The translations under genes and the position numbers were made by a program. Below the pieces are notes generated by a model that was given only the letters and a program-made list of their open reading frames with translations, made no database searches and was not told the origin of the DNA. Below, piece by piece: positions 9,497 to 16,393 of a DNA stretch of 16,393 nt. The stretch is from DASZVN01 sp035547055 (GTDB lineage: Bacteria; Pseudomonadota; Alphaproteobacteria; Rhizobiales; Methylopilaceae), in the NCBI GenBank assembly GCA_035547055.1, contig DASZVN010000169.1, forward strand, positions 1 to 16,393, written 5' to 3'. Positions within the stretch are counted from its first letter, which is position 1. The number at the start of each line of letters is the position of its first letter.

Positions 9497-10228
9497 CTAC
9501 GGCGCCGGGTCCGCGGGATAGGGAACGCGGGCGAAATTGTGCGAATCGTCCTTCGGCCGCGGCTCGCGCAGCGGCTCGCCCGAAACGACGTAGTGGACCG
9601 TCTCGGCGATATTGGTCGCATGGTCGCCGATGCGTTCGATGTTCTTCGCGCAGAACAGAAGGTGCGTCGACATCGTGATCGTGCGCGGATCCTCCATCAT
9701 GTAGGTCAGGAGCTCGCGGAACAGCGAATTGTAGAGCGCGTCGATCTCGCCGTCGCGGTTGCGCACCGTCACGGCAGCGGCGGCGTCGCGGCGAGCATAG
9801 GCGTCGAGCACGTCCTTGAGTTGGGCAAGCACCAGCCCGGCGAGATGGCCGAGCCCGCGTCCGAACCGGGCGGAGTGGCGCTCGGCGCCGATGGCGGCCA
9901 CGCGCTTGGCGATGTTCTTGGCGAGATCGCCGATGCGCTCGAGATCGGAGCCGATGCGGATCACGGCGATGATTTCGCGCAGGTCGATCGCCATCGGCTG
10001 CCGCCTCGCCAAGGTGCGGATCGCCTCTTCGTCGATCTCGCTCTGCAGCGCATCGACGCGGCGGTCGGCGACGATCACCGCGGCCGCGCGTTCGGCATCG
10101 CGGCTGTCGAGCGCGGCGACGGCATCGGCCAGGAGCTGTTCGGTCAGGCCGCCCATGCGGAGTATCTTGGTCCTGAGCTCCTCGATCTCATGGCTGAAGG
10201 CGCTGACGATGTGGTCGTGCTCGGTCAT
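9497..10228 (-). CDS. phoU: Phosphate signalling protein PhoU
   Basis: The 243-residue product has two tandem three-helix PhoU repeats. Each holds the metal-binding E-x-x-x-D motif: DLERIGDLAKNIAKR (E97, D101) and NIERIGDHATNIAE (E198, D202). PhoU is a peripheral protein that links the Pst transporter to PhoR and keeps the regulon off when phosphate is plentiful. The ATG at 10228 has AGGAGAG upstream and gives the normal length; an open extension upstream overlaps pstB in another frame and is not coding. It lies 19 bp after pstB and 9 bp before phoB, in the usual order. Confidence 0.96.
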   Translation of the reverse strand: MTEHDHIVSAFSHEIEELRTKILRMGGLTEQLLADAVAALDSRDAERAAAVIVADRRVDALQSEIDEEAIRTLARRQPMAIDLREIIAVIRIGSDLERIGDLAKNIAKRVAAIGAERHSARFGRGLGHLAGLVLAQLKDVLDAYARRDAAAAVTVRNRDGEIDALYNSLFRELLTYMMEDPRTITMSTHLLFCAKNIERIGDHATNIAETVHYVVSGEPLREPRPKDDSHNFARVPYPADPAP

Positions 10229-10247
10229 CGTGCTCTCCTGCGGCGCC

Positions 10248-11054
10248 TCAGCCGAAGCGGCCGGTGATGTAGTCCTCGGTGCGGCGCTCGTGGGGGTGGG
10301 TGAAGATCCGCGACGTCTCACCGAACTCGACCAGGTCGCCGAGATACATGAAGGCGGTGTAATCCGAGGTGCGCGCCGCCTGCTGCATGTTGTGGGTGAC
10401 GATGGCAATGGTGTAGTCGGCCTTCAGCTCGTCGATCAGCTCCTCGATGCGAGCGGTCGAGATCGGATCGAGCGCCGAGCACGGCTCGTCGAACAGGATC
10501 ACCTCGGGGCTGACCGCAATGGTGCGGGCGATGCAGAGGCGCTGCTGCTGCCCACCCGAGAGGCCGATGCCGCTCATCCGCAGCTTGTCCTTGACCTCGT
10601 CCCACAGGGCCGCGCGCGTCAGCGCCGCCGCGACCCGATCCTCCAGCTCCGCGGCCGGAAGCCGCTCGTAGAGGCGGATGCCGAAGGCGACGTTGTCGTA
10701 GATCGACATGGGGAACGGCGTCGGCTTCTGGAACACCATCCCGATCCGGGCGCGCAGCAGGTTCACGTCCAGGCTCGGATCGAGGATGTCCTCGCCGTCG
10801 AGCAGGACCTCGCCCTCGGCGCGCTGGTTCGGATAGAGCGCGTAGATGCGGTTCAGCACGCGCAGCAGCGTGGACTTGCCGCAGCCCGAGGGGCCGATGA
10901 AGGCCGTGACCTTGCCGCGGTAGAGCGGCACGGAGATGTCCTTCAGTACCTTCGCATCGCCGTAGAAGAACGAGAGGTTGCGGATCGCGACCTTCTCGTC
11001 AATCGGAAGGCCGGGCGAAGGCGCCGCAGGCAGGGCAGTTTCGTGCACGCTCAT
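10248..11054 (-). CDS. pstB: Phosphate ABC transporter ATP-binding protein PstB
   Basis: The 268-residue product is a complete ABC ATPase. Visible motifs are Walker A GPSGCGKST (54-62), Q-loop Q109 in MVFQKPTPFPMSIYDN (a PstB hallmark), signature LSGGQQQR (165-172), Walker B VILFDEP with D189/E190, and switch H221 (THNMQQAARTSD). It powers phosphate import through PstC/PstA at the inner membrane. Its ATG overlaps the pstA stop by 4 nt, pointing to translational coupling. The open frame that continues upstream across pstA and pstC is antiparallel-code noise and was excluded. The end, GRFG, is typical of PstB. Confidence 0.98.
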   Translation of the reverse strand: MSVHETALPAAPSPGLPIDEKVAIRNLSFFYGDAKVLKDISVPLYRGKVTAFIGPSGCGKSTLLRVLNRIYALYPNQRAEGEVLLDGEDILDPSLDVNLLRARIGMVFQKPTPFPMSIYDNVAFGIRLYERLPAAELEDRVAAALTRAALWDEVKDKLRMSGIGLSGGQQQRLCIARTIAVSPEVILFDEPCSALDPISTARIEELIDELKADYTIAIVTHNMQQAARTSDYTAFMYLGDLVEFGETSRIFTHPHERRTEDYITGRFG

Positions 11055-11905
11055 TTCGATGTCCTTGCCGTGGCCAGGAGGCGCGCCAGGATGCTGAGTC
11101 CCAGCACCGCCAGCGTGATGACGAGGGCGCCGGTCCAGGCGAGTTGCTGCCAGTCCTTGTAGGGCGACAGCGCGAACTGGAAGATCACGACCGGCAGGCT
11201 GGCGATCGGGCCGTTGAGATTGGCGCTCCAGAACTGGTTGTTGAGTGCAGTGAAGAGGAGCGGCGCGGTCTCGCCGGAGATGCGGGCGACGGCGAGGATA
11301 ACGCCGGTGACGATGCCGGCGCGGACGGCGCGATAGGCGATCTTCGTGATCATCGTCACCCGCGGCGTGCCGACCGAGGCGGCCGCCTCGCGGAGCCCGT
11401 CGGGCACCAGGCGCAGCATGTCCTCCGTCGTGCGGACGACCACCGGGATCACGATCACGGCCAGGGCGACGCCGCCGGCCCAGCCCGAGAAATGGTGCAT
11501 CGGCGCCACCATCACCTCGTAGACGAAGAGGCCGATCACGATCGAGGGCGCGCTCAGAAGGATGTCGTTGACGAAGCGCACCACGGTGGTCAGGCGGCCG
11601 TGGCGTCCGTACTCGGCCATGTAGGTGCCGGCGAGCACGCCGATCGGCGTGCCGACGGCGACGCCGATCGCAGTCAGAAGCACGCTGCCGACGATGGCGT
11701 TGGCAAGGCCGCCGGCATCGCCGGGCGGCGGCGTCATCTCGGTGAAGACGGATAGCTTCAGTCCGGCGAGCCCGTTCCAGAGCAGCGTGAAGAGGATGAG
11801 GACGAGCCACGCCAGACCGAAGGCCGCGGCCGCGACCGACAGGCCGAGGGCAAGGCGACCGCGGACCCGGCGCATGCGGTAGAGCGGAGAGGACTGGGCG
11901 GCCAT
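11051..11905 (-). CDS. pstA: Phosphate ABC transporter permease PstA
   Basis: This 284-residue inner-membrane permease has about six hydrophobic helices, beginning with one near residues 19-43. The conserved cytoplasmic EAA-type loop, in which PstB docks, is near EDMLRLVPDGLREAAASVGT. It pairs with PstC to form the phosphate channel. Typical PstA segments are seen, such as FVNDILLSAPSIVIGLFVYE and RISGETAPLLFTAL. The start is 3 bp after the pstC stop, and the stop overlaps the pstB start. Length is normal. Confidence 0.97.
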   Translation of the reverse strand: MAAQSSPLYRMRRVRGRLALGLSVAAAAFGLAWLVLILFTLLWNGLAGLKLSVFTEMTPPPGDAGGLANAIVGSVLLTAIGVAVGTPIGVLAGTYMAEYGRHGRLTTVVRFVNDILLSAPSIVIGLFVYEVMVAPMHHFSGWAGGVALAVIVIPVVVRTTEDMLRLVPDGLREAAASVGTPRVTMITKIAYRAVRAGIVTGVILAVARISGETAPLLFTALNNQFWSANLNGPIASLPVVIFQFALSPYKDWQQLAWTGALVITLAVLGLSILARLLATARTSK

Positions 11906-11908
11906 GGC

Positions 11909-12898
11909 TCAGCCTCCCGCCCGCGCCTCGGCGCGCAGCAGCAGGAGGCGCGCGGCGGCAAGCACGATGAAGGTGATGACGAACAGCACGAGGCCGAGCG
12001 CGATCAGCGAGGAGGTGTAGAGGTCGCCGACCGCCTCGGTGAACTCGTTGGCGATCGAGGCCGAGATGGTCGTGCCCGGGGCGAACAGCGAGGGCGAGAT
12101 GTGGTGGGCGTTGCCGATGACGAAGGTGACCGCCATCGTCTCGCCAAGCGCGCGGCCGAGGCCGAGCATGACGCCGCCGACCACGCCGACCCGCGTATAG
12201 GGCAGCACGACGCGGCGCACGACCTCCCAGGTGGTGCAGCCGAGGCCGTAGGCCGACTCCTTCAGGACCACCGGCACCGTCTCGAAGACGTCGCGGGTGA
12301 CCGCGGTGATGAACGGCAGCACCATGATGGCGAGGATGAAGCCCGCGGTCAGCACGCCGATGCCGTAAGGCGGGCCGGCAAACAGGGCGGATAGCACCGG
12401 CACGTCGGCGAAGGCCGCGATGATCGCCGGCTGGATGTGAGCCTGGACGAACGGGGCAAAGACGAACAGGCCCCAGATACCATAGATGATGCTCGGAATG
12501 CCGGCGAGAAGCTCGACCGCGATGCCGATCGGCCGGCGGAGCCACGCCGGGCACAGCTCGGTGAGGAAGACGGCGATGCCGATCGACACCGGGATCCCGA
12601 TGATCATGGCGATCGCGGAGGTGACCAGCGTGCCGTAGATGGCCGCGAGGGCGCCGTAGCGGTTGGTGACGGGATTCCAGATCTGGCTGGTGAGGAAGCC
12701 GAGCTTGAAGGCCGAGAGCGCGGGCCAGGCGCCGACGAGCAGCGCGACCATGACGCCGCCGAGAAGGACGAGGACCAGGATCGCGGCGCCGCGGGTCAGG
12801 CCGGCGAAGAGCCGGTCGTTCGCGCGGAAACGGCCGAGGGCGTGGGCACGGCCGGCCTGCCGCTCGGCCACCACGGCCGGAAGGGCGATCTCGCTCAT
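11909..12898 (-). CDS. pstC: Phosphate ABC transporter permease PstC
   Basis: This 329-residue inner-membrane permease has a cytoplasmic N-terminus of about 35 residues, then about six membrane helices. PstC hallmarks are present: IPSIIYGIWGLFVFAPF, VLPFITAVTRDVFETVP, the EAA-type loop KESAYGLGCTTWEVVRRVVL, and the GRALGETMAVTFVIGNA segment. It forms the channel with PstA. AAGGAG lies just before the ATG at 12898, which fixes the start. The gap to pstS is 98 bp and holds a strong hairpin, which may set a lower level of permease than of binding protein. Confidence 0.97.
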   Translation of the reverse strand: MSEIALPAVVAERQAGRAHALGRFRANDRLFAGLTRGAAILVLVLLGGVMVALLVGAWPALSAFKLGFLTSQIWNPVTNRYGALAAIYGTLVTSAIAMIIGIPVSIGIAVFLTELCPAWLRRPIGIAVELLAGIPSIIYGIWGLFVFAPFVQAHIQPAIIAAFADVPVLSALFAGPPYGIGVLTAGFILAIMVLPFITAVTRDVFETVPVVLKESAYGLGCTTWEVVRRVVLPYTRVGVVGGVMLGLGRALGETMAVTFVIGNAHHISPSLFAPGTTISASIANEFTEAVGDLYTSSLIALGLVLFVITFIVLAAARLLLLRAEARAGG

Positions 12899-12932
12899 GG
12901 TCGGCTCCTTCCGGTCGGGCCGAGGAACGGGA

Positions 12933-12961
12933 CCGATCCCCGGCGCGGGGCCGGAGATCGG
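12933..12961 (-). other. Stem-loop between pstS and pstC
   Basis: In the transcript, a 12-bp stem (12961-12950 with 12944-12933) closes a 5-nt loop. Pairing is complete if one U-G wobble is allowed. No U-tract follows. In other bacteria a hairpin after the binding-protein gene stabilises the upstream mRNA or attenuates the downstream genes, so that PstS is made in excess of PstCAB. That role is likely here by position but is unproven. Confidence 0.6.
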
Positions 12962-12996
12962 CGGGAGGGTGAAAGGTTGTGTCGCGGCGCGGCGCG

Positions 12997-14058
12997 TCAC
13001 TTCATTGCCGTGTAGAGCGGCTTGCCGGCGGGGTCGGTGATCCGGGCGGCCCACATGGCCTCGATCCCCTTCACCACCGAGTCGGGCATCGGCACGTAGT
13101 CGAGGTTCGCCGCTGCTTGCTTGCCCTTCGAGTAGCCCCAGGCGAAGAACCGGAGCGCCGTCACGGAGGCCTTGGGATCGGACGGCTTGGCGTGCATCAG
13201 GACGAAGGTCGAGCCGGCGATCGGCCAGCTCTCGGCGCCGGGAGCGTTGGTCAGGATAACGTAGTAGTCCTGCGCCTTGTCCCATTGCGCGCCGGCCGCG
13301 GCGGACTGGAAGCTCGCGGCCGTCGGCGACACCACCTTGCCTTCGCTGTTCTTCATGCGGACATAGGCGAGCTTGTTCTGCTTGGCGTAGGCGTACTCGA
13401 CATAGCCGATGGCGCCCGCGGTCTGGCCGACGGTGCCGGCGACGCCCTCGTTGCCCTTGGCGCCGATGCCGACCGGCCACTGCACGGCCGTGCTCTCGCC
13501 GACCTGGTCCTTCCATTCCGGGCTGACCTTGGAGAGATAGTCGGTCCAGATGAAGGTCGTGCCGGACCCGTCCGAGCGGTGCACCACCGCGATCGCAGTC
13601 GCCGGCAGCTTGGCGGAGGGGTTCAGCGCCTGGATCGCCGGGTCGTTCCACTTGGCGATCGTGCCGAGATAGATCTTCGCGAGCGTCGGCCCATCGAGGG
13701 TCAGGCCGCCGGCGGCGATGCCGGGCAGGTTGACGACCGGGACCGAAGCGCCGTTGATCAGCGGGAACTGGATCAGGCCGGCCTCCTCCAGGTCGGCGTG
13801 CTTCAGCGGCATGTCCGAGGCGCCGAAGGTGACGGTGCCGGCCGTGATCTGCTTGATGCCACCGCCGGAGCCGATCGACTGGTAGTTGATGGCGACGCCG
13901 GTTTCCTGGCGATAGGCCTGCGCCCATTTCGACAGGACCGGATTGACGAAGGTGGAGCCGGCCCCGGAGATCGTCTGGGCGCCGGAGCCGGCCGTGTTGG
14001 CCGCGACGGCCAGGCCGGCCGCGGCGAGGTTCAGCATCAGTCGTGCGAGCGGTTTCAC
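12997..14058 (-). CDS. pstS: Periplasmic phosphate-binding protein PstS
   Basis: This 353-residue periplasmic protein has a signal peptide of about 27 residues (MKPLARLMLNLAAAGLAVAA, cleavage near GSGA-QT). Phosphate-binding loops are in place: GAGSTF (32-37), SIGSGGG (61-67), the SD pair at 81-82, and RSDGSGTT (161-168) with the Arg and Asp that contact phosphate. It delivers phosphate to PstCA with high affinity. The start codon is GTG, preceded by AGGGGAT about 7 nt away; this is the only start that fits the signal peptide. It is preceded by the Pho-box array and by a leader hairpin, so it is the main phosphate-controlled transcription point of the locus. Confidence 0.97.
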   Translation of the reverse strand: MKPLARLMLNLAAAGLAVAANTAGSGAQTISGAGSTFVNPVLSKWAQAYRQETGVAINYQSIGSGGGIKQITAGTVTFGASDMPLKHADLEEAGLIQFPLINGASVPVVNLPGIAAGGLTLDGPTLAKIYLGTIAKWNDPAIQALNPSAKLPATAIAVVHRSDGSGTTFIWTDYLSKVSPEWKDQVGESTAVQWPVGIGAKGNEGVAGTVGQTAGAIGYVEYAYAKQNKLAYVRMKNSEGKVVSPTAASFQSAAAGAQWDKAQDYYVILTNAPGAESWPIAGSTFVLMHAKPSDPKASVTALRFFAWGYSKGKQAAANLDYVPMPDSVVKGIEAMWAARITDPAGKPLYTAMK

Positions 14059-14072
14059 GGGTAATCCCCTGT

Positions 14073-14123
14073 CGTTCGAGCGCCGGAGGGGTGACGGTTG
14101 CCTGCCCCTCGGCGCGTCGAACG
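14073..14123 (-). other. Long hairpin in the pstS mRNA leader
   Basis: Two 19-nt arms, 14073-14091 and 14105-14123, are reverse complements except for one bulged base in each. They form about 18 base pairs around a 13-nt loop. The structure ends 14 nt before the GTG, just upstream of the AGGGGAT ribosome binding site. No U-tract follows, so it is unlikely to be a simple terminator. It may stabilise the mRNA or affect translation. The loop repeats the 9-mer TGACGGTTG found in the Pho box. Confidence 0.6.
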
Positions 14124-14137
14124 CCTACGCTGGCGCG

Positions 14138-14177
14138 GCGACAGCTCTATTGCAGTTCGATGACGGTTGGATGACGG
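14138..14177 (-). promoter_or_regulatory. Double Pho box (four PhoB half-sites) upstream of pstS
   Basis: On the minus strand, four 7-bp half-sites repeat at exactly 11-bp intervals: CCGTCAT (14177-14171), CCGTCAT (14166-14160), CTGCAAT (14155-14149), CTGTCGC (14144-14138), with 4-bp spacers. The consensus half-site is CTGTCAT. The two distal copies are identical to each other and the two proximal ones are weaker, as in the double Pho box of E. coli pstS. Phosphorylated PhoB should bind here as tandem dimers in place of a -35 element. A weak -10 candidate (TAGGCG, 14127-14122) lies downstream. Confidence 0.88.
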
Positions 14178-14184
14178 CGGCCGA

Positions 14185-15255
14185 TCAGCCGGCGAGGTCG
14201 AAGCGCACCGTGAACAGAGCGCCCTCCCCCGGCTTGCTCTCGATGGCGAGGCGCCCGCGATGCCGGCTCGTGATGTGCTTGACGAGGGCGAGCCCGAGGC
14301 CGGTGCCGCCCTTGGCGCGGCTCTCGCCGACGTCGACGCGGTAGAAGCGCTCGGTCAGCCGCGGCAGGTGCTCGGCCGCGATGCCCGGACCGAAGTCACG
14401 CACCGCCAGCACGGCCTTGGGCGCCGTGCCGTCTGTGGTCGTGGCGACCGCAACCTCGACCCGCTTACCCGGGGCGCCGTACTTGATCCCGTTTTCGACC
14501 AGGTTCTCGATCAGACGGTCGAGTTCGTCGCCGTCGCCCCGGATCGCGACCGCCCGCACCGGCCGGTCGAGCACGAGCTTGACACCCTCGCTCGCCGCGA
14601 GGGGGCGGAGGCCCTCGACCACTCGCGCTGCGGCCTCGCCGAGATCGACCATGCCCTGCGGCGGCACATGCTCGTTGAGCTCGATTCGAGACAGCGACAG
14701 CAGATCCTCGATCAGGCGCGACATCCGCGCCGCCTGCGCCCGCATGATGACGAGGAACTCGGCGCGCGCCGCCGCGTCGTTGCGGGCCGCGCCCTGGAGG
14801 GTGTCGATGAAGCCCGACAGCGAGGCCAGCGGCGTGCGCAGCTCGTGGCTGGCGTTGGCGACGAAATCAGCCCGCATGCGCTCGAGCCGCTCAGCCTGGG
14901 TGAGGTCGTGAAGCACGAGGAGGACAGCGCGGTCGCCTTCCGCGACGCCGACCTCGACCGGAGCGACATGCACCTCGATCCAGCGCTCGACCGGCGTCCG
15001 CTGGTGGTGCCGCACCCGCGCCCGTGCGCCGGCGCCCGCGGCCTGCTCCACCGCCTCCAGCACATCGGGGGCACGCAGCAGGAAGGCGACTGGCGTCGGC
15101 GTCTCCGCTGCGTCGAACAGCCGCACGGCCTCGGCGTTGGCGAGTTGCACCGTGCCCGCAGCGTCGACGATCAGCGCCGGGTCCGGAAGCGCATCGAGCA
15201 GCGCCGCGACCGGCGAGCCGAGCCACGGCACGACGGCGTGTCCCCGGTCCTTCAT
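14185..15255 (-). CDS. phoR: Phosphate regulon sensor kinase PhoR, without membrane helices
   Basis: The 356-residue histidine kinase has a PAS-like domain (about 12-115: LLDALPDPALIVDAAGTVQL) and a HisKA domain with H137 (FVANASHELRTPLASLSGFI). The HATPase_c domain has its N-box at 251-259 (NLVENGIKY), G1 DFGPGI (287-292), and G2 GGTGLGL (316-322). It phosphorylates and dephosphorylates PhoB under control of Pst/PhoU. The domain pattern FVANASHELRTPL plus locus identifies PhoR. Most PhoR proteins start with one or two membrane helices; none is present here, and the open frame upstream of the ATG at 15255 is not hydrophobic. AGGAC lies about 11 nt before that ATG. The Pho box starts 8 bp after the stop codon, so pstS has its own promoter. 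Confidence 0.94.
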   Translation of the reverse strand: MKDRGHAVVPWLGSPVAALLDALPDPALIVDAAGTVQLANAEAVRLFDAAETPTPVAFLLRAPDVLEAVEQAAGAGARARVRHHQRTPVERWIEVHVAPVEVGVAEGDRAVLLVLHDLTQAERLERMRADFVANASHELRTPLASLSGFIDTLQGAARNDAAARAEFLVIMRAQAARMSRLIEDLLSLSRIELNEHVPPQGMVDLGEAAARVVEGLRPLAASEGVKLVLDRPVRAVAIRGDGDELDRLIENLVENGIKYGAPGKRVEVAVATTTDGTAPKAVLAVRDFGPGIAAEHLPRLTERFYRVDVGESRAKGGTGLGLALVKHITSRHRGRLAIESKPGEGALFTVRFDLAG

Positions 15256-15585
<330 letters not shown>

Positions 15586-15702
15586 CCAATCCGAAAAATG
15601 CGGCTTCGAGCAATCGCCGCGACCCGAGCGACGACAGGGTCCGGTTCCGGACGCCTGCGTGAGCGCAAGGCTTTCATCATGAAGAGAAGACTGTTCTTGG
15701 CA

Positions 15703-15819
15703 GGCCTGGCAGCGACCTACTCTCCCGCGTCTTGAGACGAAGTACCATCGGCGCTGGGGATCTTAACGGCCGAGTTCGGAATGGGATCGGGTTTTTTCTC
15801 CCCGCCGGACCACCAGGCC
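15703..15819 (-). rRNA. 5S ribosomal RNA
   Basis: About 117 nt, with ends inferred from the terminal helix GGCCTGG/CCAGGCC. The conserved core CCCGATCCCATTCCGAACTC is intact, as are the GCGCCGATGGTACT and GGGAGAGTAGGTCGCTGCCA segments. It lies between 23S and tRNA-fMet as expected. The exact ends may be off by a few bases. Confidence 0.95.
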
Positions 15820-15888
15820 GGCAAAGAACAGCGAAGCAAGCTGGGCAAAATCTCATCGTCCTTTGTCACGGACATTGATGACGAGAGC

Positions 15889-16393
<505 letters not shown>

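Noticed and set aside
8399..10267. 622-codon plus-strand open frame
   Set aside because: It runs antisense to phoB and phoU, both of which have full family motifs; the translation is repetitive and unrecognisable.
12899..13927. Upstream extension of the pstC frame through pstS
   Set aside because: It overlaps the clear pstS coding sequence on the same strand in another frame; the pstC ATG at 12898 has a good ribosome binding site.
15592..15700. Short palindromes in the 5S to tRNA spacer, such as TCCGGTTCCGGA
   Set aside because: They are too short to call, and the spacer is part of a processed rRNA precursor where small stems are expected.

Overview
The window is high-GC bacterial DNA, most likely from an alphaproteobacterium and probably a Hyphomicrobiales (Rhizobiales) relative. 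This rests on the gene set and order: phoR-pstSCAB-phoU-phoB in one direction, an rRNA operon ending 23S-5S-tRNA-fMet, a tilS-ftsH pair, and an extensin-like M15-type protein with a long Pro/Ala linker. The genus cannot be fixed from the sequence alone. No CRISPR array, insertion sequence or prophage is visible.

Layout. (1) 1-3093, minus strand: ftsH with a candidate heat-shock-type promoter, preceded by tilS. (2) 3160-4829, plus strand: a two-gene unit of a YCII/DGPF protein and an ECF42-type sigma factor with a C-terminal TPR-like extension, overlapping by ATGA. (3) 4823-5318: the remains of a Phd/VapC-type toxin-antitoxin pair, with a truncated antitoxin and a toxin carrying two apparent one-base deletions. 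(4) 5576-6622: an exported extensin-like protein. (5) 6784-8744: a pirin gene and a divergent LysR-family regulator. (6) 8789-15255, minus strand: the phosphate-starvation locus phoR, pstS, pstC, pstA, pstB, phoU, phoB. (7) 15509-16393, minus strand: the 3' end of an rRNA operon (partial 23S, 5S, tRNA-fMet).

How the genes work together. PstS captures phosphate in the periplasm, PstCAB imports it, and PhoU passes transporter status to the PhoR/PhoB two-component system, which activates pstS through Pho boxes. A very clear Pho-box array lies between phoR and pstS: four half-sites at exact 11-bp spacing, the layout of the E. coli pstS promoter. PhoR appears to lack the usual N-terminal membrane helices. 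An RNA hairpin lies in the pstS leader, another lies between pstS and pstC, and two abutting hairpins close the operon after phoB.

Most of the window is conserved housekeeping DNA. I do not see a clearly new multi-gene system. The best second looks are the pstS promoter and leader, the soluble-looking PhoR next to the rRNA operon, the ECF42 unit with its candidate promoter, and the decayed toxin-antitoxin pair.
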